Source: Candidatus Zixiibacteriota bacterium
GTDB lineage: Bacteria > Zixibacteria > MSB-5A5 > GN15 > PGXB01
Assembly (NCBI GenBank): GCA_026397495.1
Contig: JAPLUS010000306.1
Location: 1 to 7,440, forward strand
Length of the DNA: 7,440 nucleotides
Reading direction: 5' to 3'
Position numbers and translations under genes: made by a program. Every line of letters begins with the position of its first letter. Position 1 is the first letter of the stretch. The notes below the pieces were generated by a model, which was not told where the DNA came from, did no database searches, and was given only the letters and a program-made list of their open reading frames with translations. Positions 1 to 6,613 of the stretch are shown piece by piece.

Positions 1-11
1 CCTTGCTCGAC

Positions 12-50
12 CCTGCCCGTCCGGCAGGCGGGCGGCAGGCGGGCGGCGGC
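12..50. repeat. GC-rich tandem and inverted repeat (REP-like)
   Basis: An 11-bp unit, GGCAGGCGGGC, occurs twice in perfect tandem (23-33 and 34-44) and is followed by a partial GC-only copy (45-50). To its left, CCTGCC (12-17) is the reverse complement of GGCAGG (23-28), giving a 6-bp stem with a 5-nt loop. An alternative stem pairs GCCCG (15-19) with CGGGC (29-33). The block is far richer in GC than the DNA around it, which is AT-rich from position 61. This resembles the short palindromic GC elements dispersed between genes in many genomes, but one copy cannot show that it is dispersed. It could also act as a strong hairpin at the 3' end of a gene lying left of the window. Confidence 0.55.
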
Positions 51-60
51 CGAGTCCTGG

Positions 61-161
61 TTGCCAATATTATAAAATATCGTTACCGAAACTGTGAAGA
101 ATTACACACGGCGGACTGACTGACTGCTCTGACAATATGAAATATATTTGGAGGTGAAAAT
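61..161 (+). promoter_or_regulatory. AT-rich leader and ribosome binding site of the PEBP gene
   Basis: This stretch has no gene. TATAAA at 71-76 matches a sigma-70 -10 box at five of six positions, but no good -35 box lies 16-18 bp upstream, where the GC-rich repeat sits. TTGCCA at 61-66 resembles a -35 box but has only a poor -10 (TACCGA) at the right distance. GACT is repeated three times at 114-125. The ribosome binding site is clear: GGAGGTGA at 150-157, with 7 nt between GGAGG and the ATG at 162. The ribosome site is certain enough; the promoter is only a candidate. Confidence 0.4.
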
Positions 162-764
162 ATGAAACAATACATTATCATTATTATGGCACTTGCCCCA
201 ATTCTTTGTTCTCCCGTTTCGCCTCAGCAAGCGCCCAATGATTCCACTCAGAACAAAAGCGAGGCTAAAATGAAAATCACCAGCACGGCTTTTAAGGAAG
301 GTGAGTTTATCCCGGTCAAATATACCTGCGATGGGCCTGATGTTTCGCCGCCCCTGGCCTTTTCCGATATTCCCATTAATACTAAATCCCTGGCGCTTAT
401 TTGTGATGATCCCGATGCCCCGAATGGCAATTGGGTACATTGGATTATATACAATTTCCCCGTTGATGTAAAAAATATTCCGGAGAGCGTCCCCCATGCG
501 GTTTCGGCCATTGTGAAAATCGACGGCAAAGAAGTTGCTTTGCAGCATGGAAAAAGCAGTTTCGGACGGTATGGCTATGGCGGTCCGTGCCCCCCCATGG
601 GGTCGGCTCACCACTATTATTTCAAACTATATGCTCTGAATTCCCAAGTTAATTTCACCATTGAAAAAGTGAAAAGTGGTATTACTAAGAGAATTCTGTT
701 GGAGAATATGAAAGGGCATATTATAGCTGAAACTTCTTTAATGGGCAAATATCAGCGGAAATAG
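162..764 (+). CDS. Exported PEBP-family protein (YbhB/YbcL, Raf-kinase-inhibitor-like)
   Basis: A 200-residue phosphatidylethanolamine-binding-protein fold. The family signatures are all present: CDGPDVSPPL at residues 56-65, DDPDAP at 82-87 followed by WVHW (91-94), GYGGPCPPMG at 138-147 and HHYYFKLYAL at 150-159. These line the conserved anion-binding pocket of PEBPs. Bacterial members have no agreed biochemical role; some affect protease or kinase targets. Residues 1-36 precede the usual family N-terminus (MKIT..., Met37) and look like an export signal: Lys2, a hydrophobic run at 4-15, then a polar linker rich in Q, N and S. Cys16 is not in a good lipobox (P-I-L before it), so a soluble periplasmic product is more likely than a lipoprotein. 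The start at 162 has a strong Shine-Dalgarno site. A second in-frame ATG at 270 with GAGG at 261-264 could yield a cytosolic form. The gene stands alone and converges on the EIIA gene 3 bp away. Confidence 0.93.
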   Translation: MKQYIIIIMALAPILCSPVSPQQAPNDSTQNKSEAKMKITSTAFKEGEFIPVKYTCDGPDVSPPLAFSDIPINTKSLALICDDPDAPNGNWVHWIIYNFPVDVKNIPESVPHAVSAIVKIDGKEVALQHGKSSFGRYGYGGPCPPMGSAHHYYFKLYALNSQVNFTIEKVKSGITKRILLENMKGHIIAETSLMGKYQRK

Positions 765-774
765 CGCCTATTCC
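757..774. terminator. Possible bidirectional terminator between convergent genes
   Basis: GGAAATAG (757-764) and CTATTCC (768-774) form a 7-bp stem with one bulged A and a CGC loop. The stem covers the stop codons of both convergent genes. On the plus strand it is followed by ATTTTC, a short T-run; on the minus strand the following bases are T-rich but interrupted. The stem is short and only partly GC, so termination would be weak. The position, exactly where two genes meet head-on with a 3-bp gap, is the main support. Confidence 0.3.
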
Positions 775-1268
775 ATTTTCTTGAAAGCGCGAATAATATC
801 ATATGGTTCTTTGGCATTCATTAATTCCTGGCGGAATTCCTCATATTGAATCGACTGGGCCAAAGATTTAAAAACTTTAAGATAGAAATTATCATCGTAT
901 GGCGGGGCGGCCATAATGAAGAAGAGATGCACCGGTTGGTTATCGGGCGCATCAAACGGATACCCGTCTTTGGACCGGGCCACACCGATTATAAATTCTT
1001 TCGCCTGCATCGTTCTGATATGCGGGATGGCGATCCCATGACCTATGGCAGTCGAGGCCTTCCGCTCCCGATTAATCAAATCAGTCAACAGTCGGCAGTT
1101 ATTACCGGTTCGACCGGAAAGCTCGAGGATATTAACCAGCTCGCCAAGAATCCGTTCCTTGTTCCGTTCCCGCCATTGGTGTGAAGCGGGGGTTTCCGGC
1201 GCTGGTTCCTGCTCGCACTGAAAATTGAGCTTTATTAGTTCTTCCTTAAGAAATCGTGAAATGTTCAT
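768..1268 (-). CDS. Stand-alone PTS EIIA domain protein (fructose/PtsN type)
   Basis: A 166-residue protein made of one PTS EIIA type-2 domain, the fold that accepts phosphate from HPr on a histidine. The active-site segment is clear: GHGIAIPH at residues 76-83, with His83 as the expected phosphorylated residue and His77 as the conserved partner. DNQPVHLFFIMAAP (109-122) matches the usual strand after it. The N-terminus (MNISRFLKEELIKLNF) aligns in style with PtsN starts and supports the ATG at 1268, though the Shine-Dalgarno site is poor (GAAGA about 15 nt upstream). Between this start and the helix RNKERILGELVNIL lies an extra stretch rich in P, E and Q (residues 18-33) that ordinary PtsN lacks. 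No sugar permease, EIIB, HPr or rpoN gene is in the window, so a regulatory role is inferred. It is divergent from the aspS operon. Whether it is an orthologue of ptsN or another EIIA paralogue cannot be decided here. Confidence 0.88.
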   Translation of the reverse strand: MNISRFLKEELIKLNFQCEQEPAPETPASHQWRERNKERILGELVNILELSGRTGNNCRLLTDLINRERKASTAIGHGIAIPHIRTMQAKEFIIGVARSKDGYPFDAPDNQPVHLFFIMAAPPYDDNFYLKVFKSLAQSIQYEEFRQELMNAKEPYDIIRAFKKME

Positions 1269-1309
1269 ACTAATTTATTTATCGTCTTCAAACCCTTAAA
1301 CCTGAAGGA

Positions 1310-1335
1310 ATTATAAAATAGCGCTGAAATGTCAA
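1310..1335 (-). promoter_or_regulatory. Candidate sigma-70 promoter of the EIIA gene
   Basis: Read on the minus strand, a perfect TTGACA (1330-1335) and a perfect TATAAT (1310-1315) occur in the right order, 42 bp upstream of the EIIA start codon. The spacer is only 14 bp, which is short for a sigma-70 promoter. An alternative -35, TTGCTT (1334-1339), gives an 18-bp spacer. The -10 box is the stronger half of the evidence. Confidence 0.4.
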
Positions 1336-1395
1336 GCAATAAATTCTTGTCCGTTTCAATTATCAATGACTCGCTTGACGCAATAATTGTTCCTA

Positions 1396-1424
1396 TTGAC
1401 ATTCAAAATAGTTTTACTTAATTT
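1396..1424 (+). promoter_or_regulatory. Candidate promoter P1 of the aspS operon
   Basis: A perfect TTGACA (1396-1401) is followed, 17 bp later, by TAATTT (1419-1424), which matches the -10 consensus at only three positions. Transcription would start near 1431 and leave a leader of about 70 nt. A second TTGAC lies exactly 21 bp upstream (1375-1379), and CAATAATTG (1381-1389), an odd-length palindrome, sits between them. This could be an operator, but nothing proves it. Confidence 0.35.
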
Positions 1425-1439
1425 CGATACCCAAAGATA

Positions 1440-1468
1440 TTGAATTGTATTAACTTTTTTCTTAAATA
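1440..1468 (+). promoter_or_regulatory. Alternative weaker promoter P2 of the aspS operon
   Basis: TTGAAT (1440-1445) and TTAAAT (1462-1467) are 16 bp apart, each matching the sigma-70 consensus at four of six positions. The leader would be about 30 nt. TAACTTT (1451-1457) and AAAGTTA (1485-1491) form a 7-bp inverted repeat that ends just before the ribosome binding site, but the stem is all but one pair AT and the loop is 27 nt, so it is weak. AT-rich DNA gives such matches by chance. Confidence 0.22.
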
Positions 1469-1493
1469 AACATCTAAGAGATATAAAGTTATT

Positions 1494-1498
1494 GGAGG
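1494..1498 (+). promoter_or_regulatory. Ribosome binding site fixing the TTG start of aspS
   Basis: GGAGG lies 4 nt before TTG at 1503. Reading back in frame, the stop TAA at 1467 is reached without any ATG, GTG or other TTG, and the first internal Met is at residue 214. The TTG is therefore the only reasonable start. Confidence 0.8.
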
Positions 1499-1502
1499 CT
1501 TA

Positions 1503-3326
1503 TTGCCCTCTTTTCAAAGTATCAAACGGACGCATACTTGCGGCGAATTAACCCTAAAATATTTAGACCAAGCTGTAATCCTTAATGGATGGGTGCAATC
1601 ATATCGTAATCTTGGCGGATTGCTTTTCTTGGATATTCGTGACCGGTATGGTCTTACCCAAGTGGTATTAAATCCTGCCATTGTGGCCAAAGATCTTTTT
1701 GATCTGGCCATCAAGGTACGCAATGAATTTGTTGTGGCCGTGGCAGGGAAAGTCCAAAAACGTCCCAAGGGAACGGAGAATAAGAATCTTGCAACCGGTG
1801 AAATCGAGATAGCCGTCAGTGATTTTCATATTCTGGCTGAAGCTAAAACCCCGCCCTTTGAAATTGAAGACCAGACCAATGCCAGTGAAGTCCTTCGGCT
1901 GGAGTATCGTTATCTTGATTTGCGCCGCAAACCGCTTCAGGATAAAATCCGCATCCGACATCAAGCGGCCAGGCTGGTGCGAGAATATCTGTCAGGCCAG
2001 AGTTTCTATGAAATTGAAACGCCGCTTTTAATTCGTTCAACTCCGGAAGGGGCGCGCGATTATGTGGTTCCCAGTCGAGTTCAGAAGGGGAAATTTTATG
2101 CTCTGCCTCAGTCACCGCAACTGCTGAAACAGATTTTGATGATTTCCGGATTTGACAGGTATTTTCAATTGGCACGATGTCTTCGTGATGAAGATCTGCG
2201 CGCCGACCGTCAGCCTGAACACACTCAGATAGATATTGAAATGTCTTTTGTAACAAGAGAAGATATTTTTGCGATGTGTGAGGGAATGATGGCCCATATT
2301 TTTAAGCAGATACTCAATGTTGAAATTGTTACACCCTTTCCCCAGTTTGAATATGCTGAAGCAATTAACCGTTGGGGGATAGACAAACCGGATCTTCGTT
2401 TCGGAATGGAGATTATTGATCTTTCCGAGTTGGTCAAGGAGTGTGGTTTTAAGGTATTTTCTGATAATGTCGACAGAGGGGGGGTGGTCAAGGGAATCTG
2501 TTTTAAGAAAGGCGCCACTTATTCACGTAAGCAAATTGATGATTTGACGACGTTAGCCACCAACCTGGGGGCCGGCGGATTGGCATATATTTTAAGGCAA
2601 AGAGAGGGCGATAAATCCCCTCTTACCAAATTCATTGGAGAGAATCTGCAGGATGAGATTTGCCGTCGACTCAAGGCCGAACCCGGGGACGCTATTTTCA
2701 TTATTTCCGGCAAAAAGTCGAAAACGGAATTGATTCTCGGACAATTGCGACTTCATCTGGGGAAAGCCCATAATTTGATGGATGCTAAACGTTGGGAGTT
2801 TCTCTGGATCACCCGTTTTCCACTCTTTGAATATAACGAGAATGAAAAGCGGCTGGAGGCAATGCATAATATAGTTTCCAATCCGATTGAGGAAGATTTA
2901 CATTACTTAAACGACGCCGATAAGAGCGTTTTGCCGATCAGTAATTCGGAACATCCCTTACGCAAGATACGTGCTGAACAGTATGATTTGATCCTTAATG
3001 GAATAGAGTTGGCTTCAGGGAGTATTCGCATCAATTGTCGTGAACTGCAGGAAAAAGTACTGAATATACTGGGTATTTCAGATGCTCGAGCTGAGGATAT
3101 GTTTGGCTTTTTTCTACGGGCCTTGGAATACGGGGCGCCGCCGCATGGTGGTATTGCCGCCGGATTTGATAGAATTATAGCTTTGATGACGGGAGCCGAT
3201 AGTATTCGTGAAGTGATGGCGTTTCCCAAAACAACCTCAGCGGCATCTTTGATGGATGGCGCCCCTTCCGATATTGATCCGGAGCAATTGCGTGAGCTGG
3301 GATTGAAACTTGATGACAATCTTTGA
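1503..3326 (+). CDS. aspS: Aspartate--tRNA ligase (AspRS, bacterial type)
   Basis: A 607-residue class II aminoacyl-tRNA synthetase that charges tRNA-Asp (or tRNA-Asp and tRNA-Asn) with aspartate in the cytosol. Domains in order: anticodon-binding OB fold (about 10-115, with LDIRDRYGLTQVV), catalytic core beginning at YRYLDLRR (135-142), motif 1 region and flipping loop (IETPLLIRSTPEGARDY, 171-187), motif 2 (CLRDEDLRADRQPEHTQID, 226-244), the bacteria-specific GAD insertion (about 295-425, with GAGGLAYI at 356-363) and motif 3 (GAPPHGGIAAGFDR, 544-557). The length is normal. The usual MHHPFT segment reads MHNIVSNP here (454-461), so the second histidine of the pair is Asn. The residue corresponding to the LG/HG position that affects Asp/Asn tRNA discrimination is Leu37, as in discriminating enzymes, but this alone does not settle specificity. 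The start is TTG with GGAGG 4 nt upstream. It is the first gene of the operon; no T-box leader is visible. Confidence 0.97.
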   Translation: MPSFQSIKRTHTCGELTLKYLDQAVILNGWVQSYRNLGGLLFLDIRDRYGLTQVVLNPAIVAKDLFDLAIKVRNEFVVAVAGKVQKRPKGTENKNLATGEIEIAVSDFHILAEAKTPPFEIEDQTNASEVLRLEYRYLDLRRKPLQDKIRIRHQAARLVREYLSGQSFYEIETPLLIRSTPEGARDYVVPSRVQKGKFYALPQSPQLLKQILMISGFDRYFQLARCLRDEDLRADRQPEHTQIDIEMSFVTREDIFAMCEGMMAHIFKQILNVEIVTPFPQFEYAEAINRWGIDKPDLRFGMEIIDLSELVKECGFKVFSDNVDRGGVVKGICFKKGATYSRKQIDDLTTLATNLGAGGLAYILRQREGDKSPLTKFIGENLQDEICRRLKAEPGDAIFIISGKKSKTELILGQLRLHLGKAHNLMDAKRWEFLWITRFPLFEYNENEKRLEAMHNIVSNPIEEDLHYLNDADKSVLPISNSEHPLRKIRAEQYDLILNGIELASGSIRINCRELQEKVLNILGISDARAEDMFGFFLRALEYGAPPHGGIAAGFDRIIALMTGADSIREVMAFPKTTSAASLMDGAPSDIDPEQLRELGLKLDDNL

Positions 3327-3328
3327 GT

Positions 3329-3334
3329 AGAGGG
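3329..3334 (+). promoter_or_regulatory. Ribosome binding site supporting the ATG start of phoH
   Basis: AGAGGG lies 3 nt before ATG at 3338, a slightly short distance but similar to the 4-nt spacing used by aspS. The longer alternative start, TTG at 3323, overlaps the aspS stop codon as TTGA and has no Shine-Dalgarno sequence in range. The site favours the ATG, although the 4-bp overlap would also fit translational coupling. Confidence 0.5.
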
Positions 3335-3337
3335 AAA

Positions 3338-4312
3338 ATGGTTTTTGGATCGGAAGAAAAATTGTCGCAGACAGTACATATTGAAGGATTTGATCCGCGC
3401 CTTCTTTTCGGACAAAATGATATTTATCTTCGAATAATTGAAAAGGCTTTTACAGCATCAATCGTCGCCCGTGGAGATAAAATAATTATTGAAGGAAAAG
3501 CCGAAGAGGTTAAGCAGATAGTCAGCCTGTTTAAGGATTTAATCGCCCGATTGGGACAAGGGACAATGATTACTGAACAATATCTGAATTATTCGATGGA
3601 GATGGTTAAGGAAGCCGGTGATGGGCCGGCCGAATTAATTGCCGAGAATCGTGCTGATGATTTGGGATTAAAACGGATTATACACCCTAAGACAGTTGGT
3701 CAGAAAGTATATCTTGATGCTATTGCTGAGCACGATATTGTCTTCTCCATTGGACCGGCCGGGACCGGAAAAACCTACCTGGCCGTAGCGGAAGCAGTGG
3801 CCTCCCTTAAAAAGCGTGAGGTAAATCGTATTGTCTTGGTTCGCCCTGCCGTTGAGGCCGGAGAATCACTTGGTTTTCTTCCGGGGGATATCAGAGCCAA
3901 AGTTGATCCATATCTTCGTCCTGTTTATGATGCCCTTCATGAAATGATGCCGGCAGAAAAAATAAAAAAGTTGATTGAGTTGGGTATCATTGAAATTGTG
4001 CCGCTGGCCTTTATGCGCGGGCGCACACTTAATCACACCTTTGTTATATTGGATGAAGCTCAAAATACGACGCCGGCACAAATGAAGATGTTTTTGACGC
4101 GTCTTGGCGAAGGAGCCAGAGCCGTCATCACCGGCGACATAACTCAAATTGATCTGGATGATAAGAAAGGTTCCGGGCTGGTTGTCATACAAAAAATCTT
4201 AACCGGTATAGAAGGAATAAAGTTTATTTATCTTTCTGATAAGGATGTTGTCCGTCATCCCTTGGTGCAGAAAATTATTCGCGCCTATGAACGATTTGAG
4301 AAGGGACACTAA
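3338..4312 (+). CDS. phoH: PhoH-family ATPase (PhoH-like, YbeZ type)
   Basis: A 324-residue cytosolic P-loop NTPase (329 if TTG 3323 is used). Numbered from the ATG: an N-terminal KH-like RNA-binding region (about 12-70), then Walker A GPAGTGKT (139-146), VRPAVEAGESLGFLPG (168-183), a conserved segment of the family, and Walker B VILDEAQNTTP (236-246), followed by a sensor-type strand VITGD (263-267). These are the standard marks of PhoH/YbeZ. The family is an RNA-linked ATPase, reported to partner with YbeY and other RNases; the exact reaction here is inferred. Length is typical. It begins 11 bp after aspS and is followed 27 bp later by the 7TM-HD gene, with ybeY two genes on, which is the classical neighbourhood. 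Base composition matches its neighbours and no key residue is missing. Confidence 0.95.
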   Translation: MVFGSEEKLSQTVHIEGFDPRLLFGQNDIYLRIIEKAFTASIVARGDKIIIEGKAEEVKQIVSLFKDLIARLGQGTMITEQYLNYSMEMVKEAGDGPAELIAENRADDLGLKRIIHPKTVGQKVYLDAIAEHDIVFSIGPAGTGKTYLAVAEAVASLKKREVNRIVLVRPAVEAGESLGFLPGDIRAKVDPYLRPVYDALHEMMPAEKIKKLIELGIIEIVPLAFMRGRTLNHTFVILDEAQNTTPAQMKMFLTRLGEGARAVITGDITQIDLDDKKGSGLVVIQKILTGIEGIKFIYLSDKDVVRHPLVQKIIRAYERFEKGH

Positions 4313-4339
4313 AAAGGAGCGGGGGTTCCCCTTTCCACT
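4313..4339 (+). promoter_or_regulatory. Distant Shine-Dalgarno site with hairpin before pgpH
   Basis: AAAGGAG (4313-4319) is the only good Shine-Dalgarno sequence for the ATG at 4340, yet it lies 20 nt upstream, too far for normal use. Between them GGGG (4322-4325) and CCCC (4328-4331) can fold, and AAAGG (4313-4317) can also pair with CCTTT (4330-4334). The first fold would shorten the effective spacing; the second would hide the site. No other in-frame start lies between the phoH stop and 4340, and the next one, TTG at 4361, has no site of its own. Confidence 0.4.
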
Positions 4340-6613
4340 ATGTATAGAATTATCCTTCGCTTGAAAAGATTCGTCAAAAGAATTCTTAAAGTCAAATCTG
4401 AGGCGCGACAGGCTCCCTCCAATGGAACTCGCAGCAAGATTGACAAGTTTTTGATGCTATTTTTGGCCGCGGCTTTTATTGCCTTACTGTACCCCGGTAA
4501 AAATCTTCTTTTCCCACTTGATTATCCTCAAAAAGGAGAGATTTCTTTTGAGGAAATCAGGGCTCCCTTTCAGGTAACGGTAGCCAAAACTCCTGAAGAA
4601 TTGAGGGCGGAGCGAGAAACGGCGGCTTATGCTGTGCCGGCCATAATAGACTATGATAGGCCGGTGGCTGACTCGGCCTTATCCCGATTTGAGCAATTTA
4701 TGATGGAGGCCAATTCAGCCCTTGATATCATTGGTAAGCGCGCGAAGAGCTCAGGACGGGTCCAATTCTCGGCTGAAGCCTTGATAGATTCATTGAAAAA
4801 CGCTGTTAATGTCAGTTTCCCTTTTGTCGATGGCACGACCATCAGCCAGCTTCTGAGAATGGGAAGCGCGGATTCTGTTCGCACTATCGTCGGCAGTATT
4901 CTAAGGGATGAAATATATTTCACCGGGGTGTTACATGACCTCAGCATTCTGCCGGGGCCAAAAACTCGCCCGATTATTATTAGATTGGATAAACGTGAGG
5001 TTTTTGTAGTTCGCGACAAACTGCTTGATATCTCGAAAGCTTATATAAACCTTCTGGCGGCGCTGAATAATAGAACTCTCTCTGATTCTTTCGATGTTGA
5101 TCTATACTACGATCTTGGAAGGCACTTCATTATTCCCAATCTCAATTTAAATGAGAAGGAAATGCAATTGCGCATTGAAGCAGCAATGGCAGAGATCTCG
5201 CTGGTGAGTGAGGTGGTTCCGGCCGGAGATGTTATTGTGCGGGCTGGAAGCCGCGTTACCGAACGTCAGGAGAAAATTCTTGAGTCGCTGTATCATCAAG
5301 TAGAGATTGCCGGGAAAGCCAGCCATTGGTATCTTCCTCTGCTTCCAATTGTGGCCCGACTGATTCTTACCATAATCGTCTTCCTGATGCTTTACTTGTA
5401 TCTCTATTATTTCCACCGCCGAATCTATATGTCGAACCCGAAGATTCTGGCGCTCTTCCTTATTTATGGCCTTGAGTTAATCAGTATCTATATGATTGGG
5501 GTCAAGTTGAATTTGTCCATTTATCTCTTTCCCGTCGCCATTTTTTCGATTTTAATAACCGTGCTTTTCGACGCCAGGCTTGGCATCTTCAATACTTTTA
5601 TTTTGGCCATCTTGCTGGGCATACTGCACCGCTTCAATTTCTCGATTACCCTGATTACTGTTATTATCGGTACTGTGGCTTGCTATGCTACCAGCCGCGT
5701 CAGACAGCGCTCGGAATTTCTACAACCTGTGGCATATCTATCCATGACTTATATTGCCTTGGTGCTTCTAGCGGAATCCTTTAAGGTTTCGCCGGCGGCC
5801 GAACCTTTGAATCTCATTGGTTATGGAGTAATTAACAGCATTATTTCGCCCTTGCTTACGGTCGGAATCCTGCCCATTTTTGAATCGTTATTTGGATTTA
5901 CTACTGATATTACTCTTCTGGAGCTATCGGATCTGAATCATCCTCTTCTCAAAAGACTGTCGCTGGAGGCTCCGGGAACTTATCATCATTCGATTGTGGT
6001 CGGAAACCTTGCCGAGGCGGCAGCCAAGGCGATAAATGCCAATTCCCTGTTAGCGCGGGTAGGTGCATATTATCATGATGTCGGTAAAATTGAAATTCCG
6101 GAATATTTTGTTGAAAATCAACTGGGCATAAAGTCTAAACACGAAGGTCTAACACCTTCAATGTCGGCAATTATTTTGGCATCGCATGTCAAGAAAGGAC
6201 GCCAGCTGGGCGAGGAAGCCGATTTACCGGATGAGATCCTAAATTTTATCGAAGAGCATCATGGAACAATGATTATGACCTATTTTCTCAACAAGGCCAA
6301 GGAAATAGGTATGGAAGATTTTTCAGTTGACGATTATCGGTATTTTGGACCGAAGCCTCAAACAAGAGAAACGGCGATTGTGATGTTAGCTGATTCGGTT
6401 GAAGCGGCCAGTCGAACACTGGTAGAGCCAAAGTCGGCCAGAATAGGAAATCTGGTGCATGACATTATCACTGACAGGATACAATCGAGAGAGCTGGAAG
6501 AATGCCCTCTAACCTTAAAAGATTTGGCCGATATTCAGGAATCCTTTACCCAGATTCTTACCGGCGTTTTTCATCATCGTATAGAATATCCCCAGAAAGA
6601 GGAAGACAGGTAA
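4340..6613 (+). CDS. pgpH: 7TM-HD domain phosphohydrolase (PgpH family, c-di-AMP phosphodiesterase)
   Basis: A 757-residue inner-membrane protein with the full PgpH/YqfF layout: a basic cytoplasmic start (1-34), one membrane helix (about 36-51), a large extracytoplasmic 7TMR-HDED domain (about 60-328), seven membrane helices (about 330-515) and a cytosolic HD phosphohydrolase domain (about 540-745). HD residues seen are the YHH at 548-550, HD at 579-580 (YYHDVGK), His616, the HH at 640-641 (EEHHGT) and Asp685 (LADSVEAASR), the expected metal ligands. Characterised members break c-di-AMP down to pApA; that substrate is known for the family and inferred here, and no diadenylate cyclase is in the window. 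The extracytoplasmic domain probably senses a signal and controls the HD domain. It overlaps ybeY by one base (TAATG). Its own ribosome site is unusually placed. Length is typical and nothing is truncated. Confidence 0.94.
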   Translation: MYRIILRLKRFVKRILKVKSEARQAPSNGTRSKIDKFLMLFLAAAFIALLYPGKNLLFPLDYPQKGEISFEEIRAPFQVTVAKTPEELRAERETAAYAVPAIIDYDRPVADSALSRFEQFMMEANSALDIIGKRAKSSGRVQFSAEALIDSLKNAVNVSFPFVDGTTISQLLRMGSADSVRTIVGSILRDEIYFTGVLHDLSILPGPKTRPIIIRLDKREVFVVRDKLLDISKAYINLLAALNNRTLSDSFDVDLYYDLGRHFIIPNLNLNEKEMQLRIEAAMAEISLVSEVVPAGDVIVRAGSRVTERQEKILESLYHQVEIAGKASHWYLPLLPIVARLILTIIVFLMLYLYLYYFHRRIYMSNPKILALFLIYGLELISIYMIGVKLNLSIYLFPVAIFSILITVLFDARLGIFNTFILAILLGILHRFNFSITLITVIIGTVACYATSRVRQRSEFLQPVAYLSMTYIALVLLAESFKVSPAAEPLNLIGYGVINSIISPLLTVGILPIFESLFGFTTDITLLELSDLNHPLLKRLSLEAPGTYHHSIVVGNLAEAAAKAINANSLLARVGAYYHDVGKIEIPEYFVENQLGIKSKHEGLTPSMSAIILASHVKKGRQLGEEADLPDEILNFIEEHHGTMIMTYFLNKAKEIGMEDFSVDDYRYFGPKPQTRETAIVMLADSVEAASRTLVEPKSARIGNLVHDIITDRIQSRELEECPLTLKDLADIQESFTQILTGVFHHRIEYPQKEEDR

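Noticed and set aside
114..126. Threefold GACT repeat as a functional element
   Set aside because: Only three 4-bp copies in a leader; too short to separate from chance.
195..212. PEBP protein as a lipoprotein through Cys16
   Set aside because: The residues before Cys16 (P-I-L) do not fit a lipobox, which needs a small residue at -1.
102..614. Minus-strand open frame of 170 codons
   Set aside because: It lies opposite the PEBP gene, whose product carries all family motifs; the reverse translation has no recognisable domain or ribosome site.
846..1184. Plus-strand open frame of 112 codons opposite the EIIA gene
   Set aside because: Shadow of the EIIA coding sequence, which has an intact active-site motif on the minus strand.
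1269..1502. T-box or other riboswitch leader for aspS
   Set aside because: No T-box conserved sequence or antiterminator/terminator pair is visible, and the likely leader is only 30-70 nt.
1843..2256. Minus-strand open frame of 137 codons inside aspS, and similar ones across the operon
   Set aside because: They sit wholly inside well-supported genes and show no domain, start signal or spacing of their own.
6502..6612. Longer ybeY start at ATG 6502
   Set aside because: It would add 37 residues fully inside pgpH, without family similarity; ATG 6613 has a ribosome site and fits the family N-terminus.
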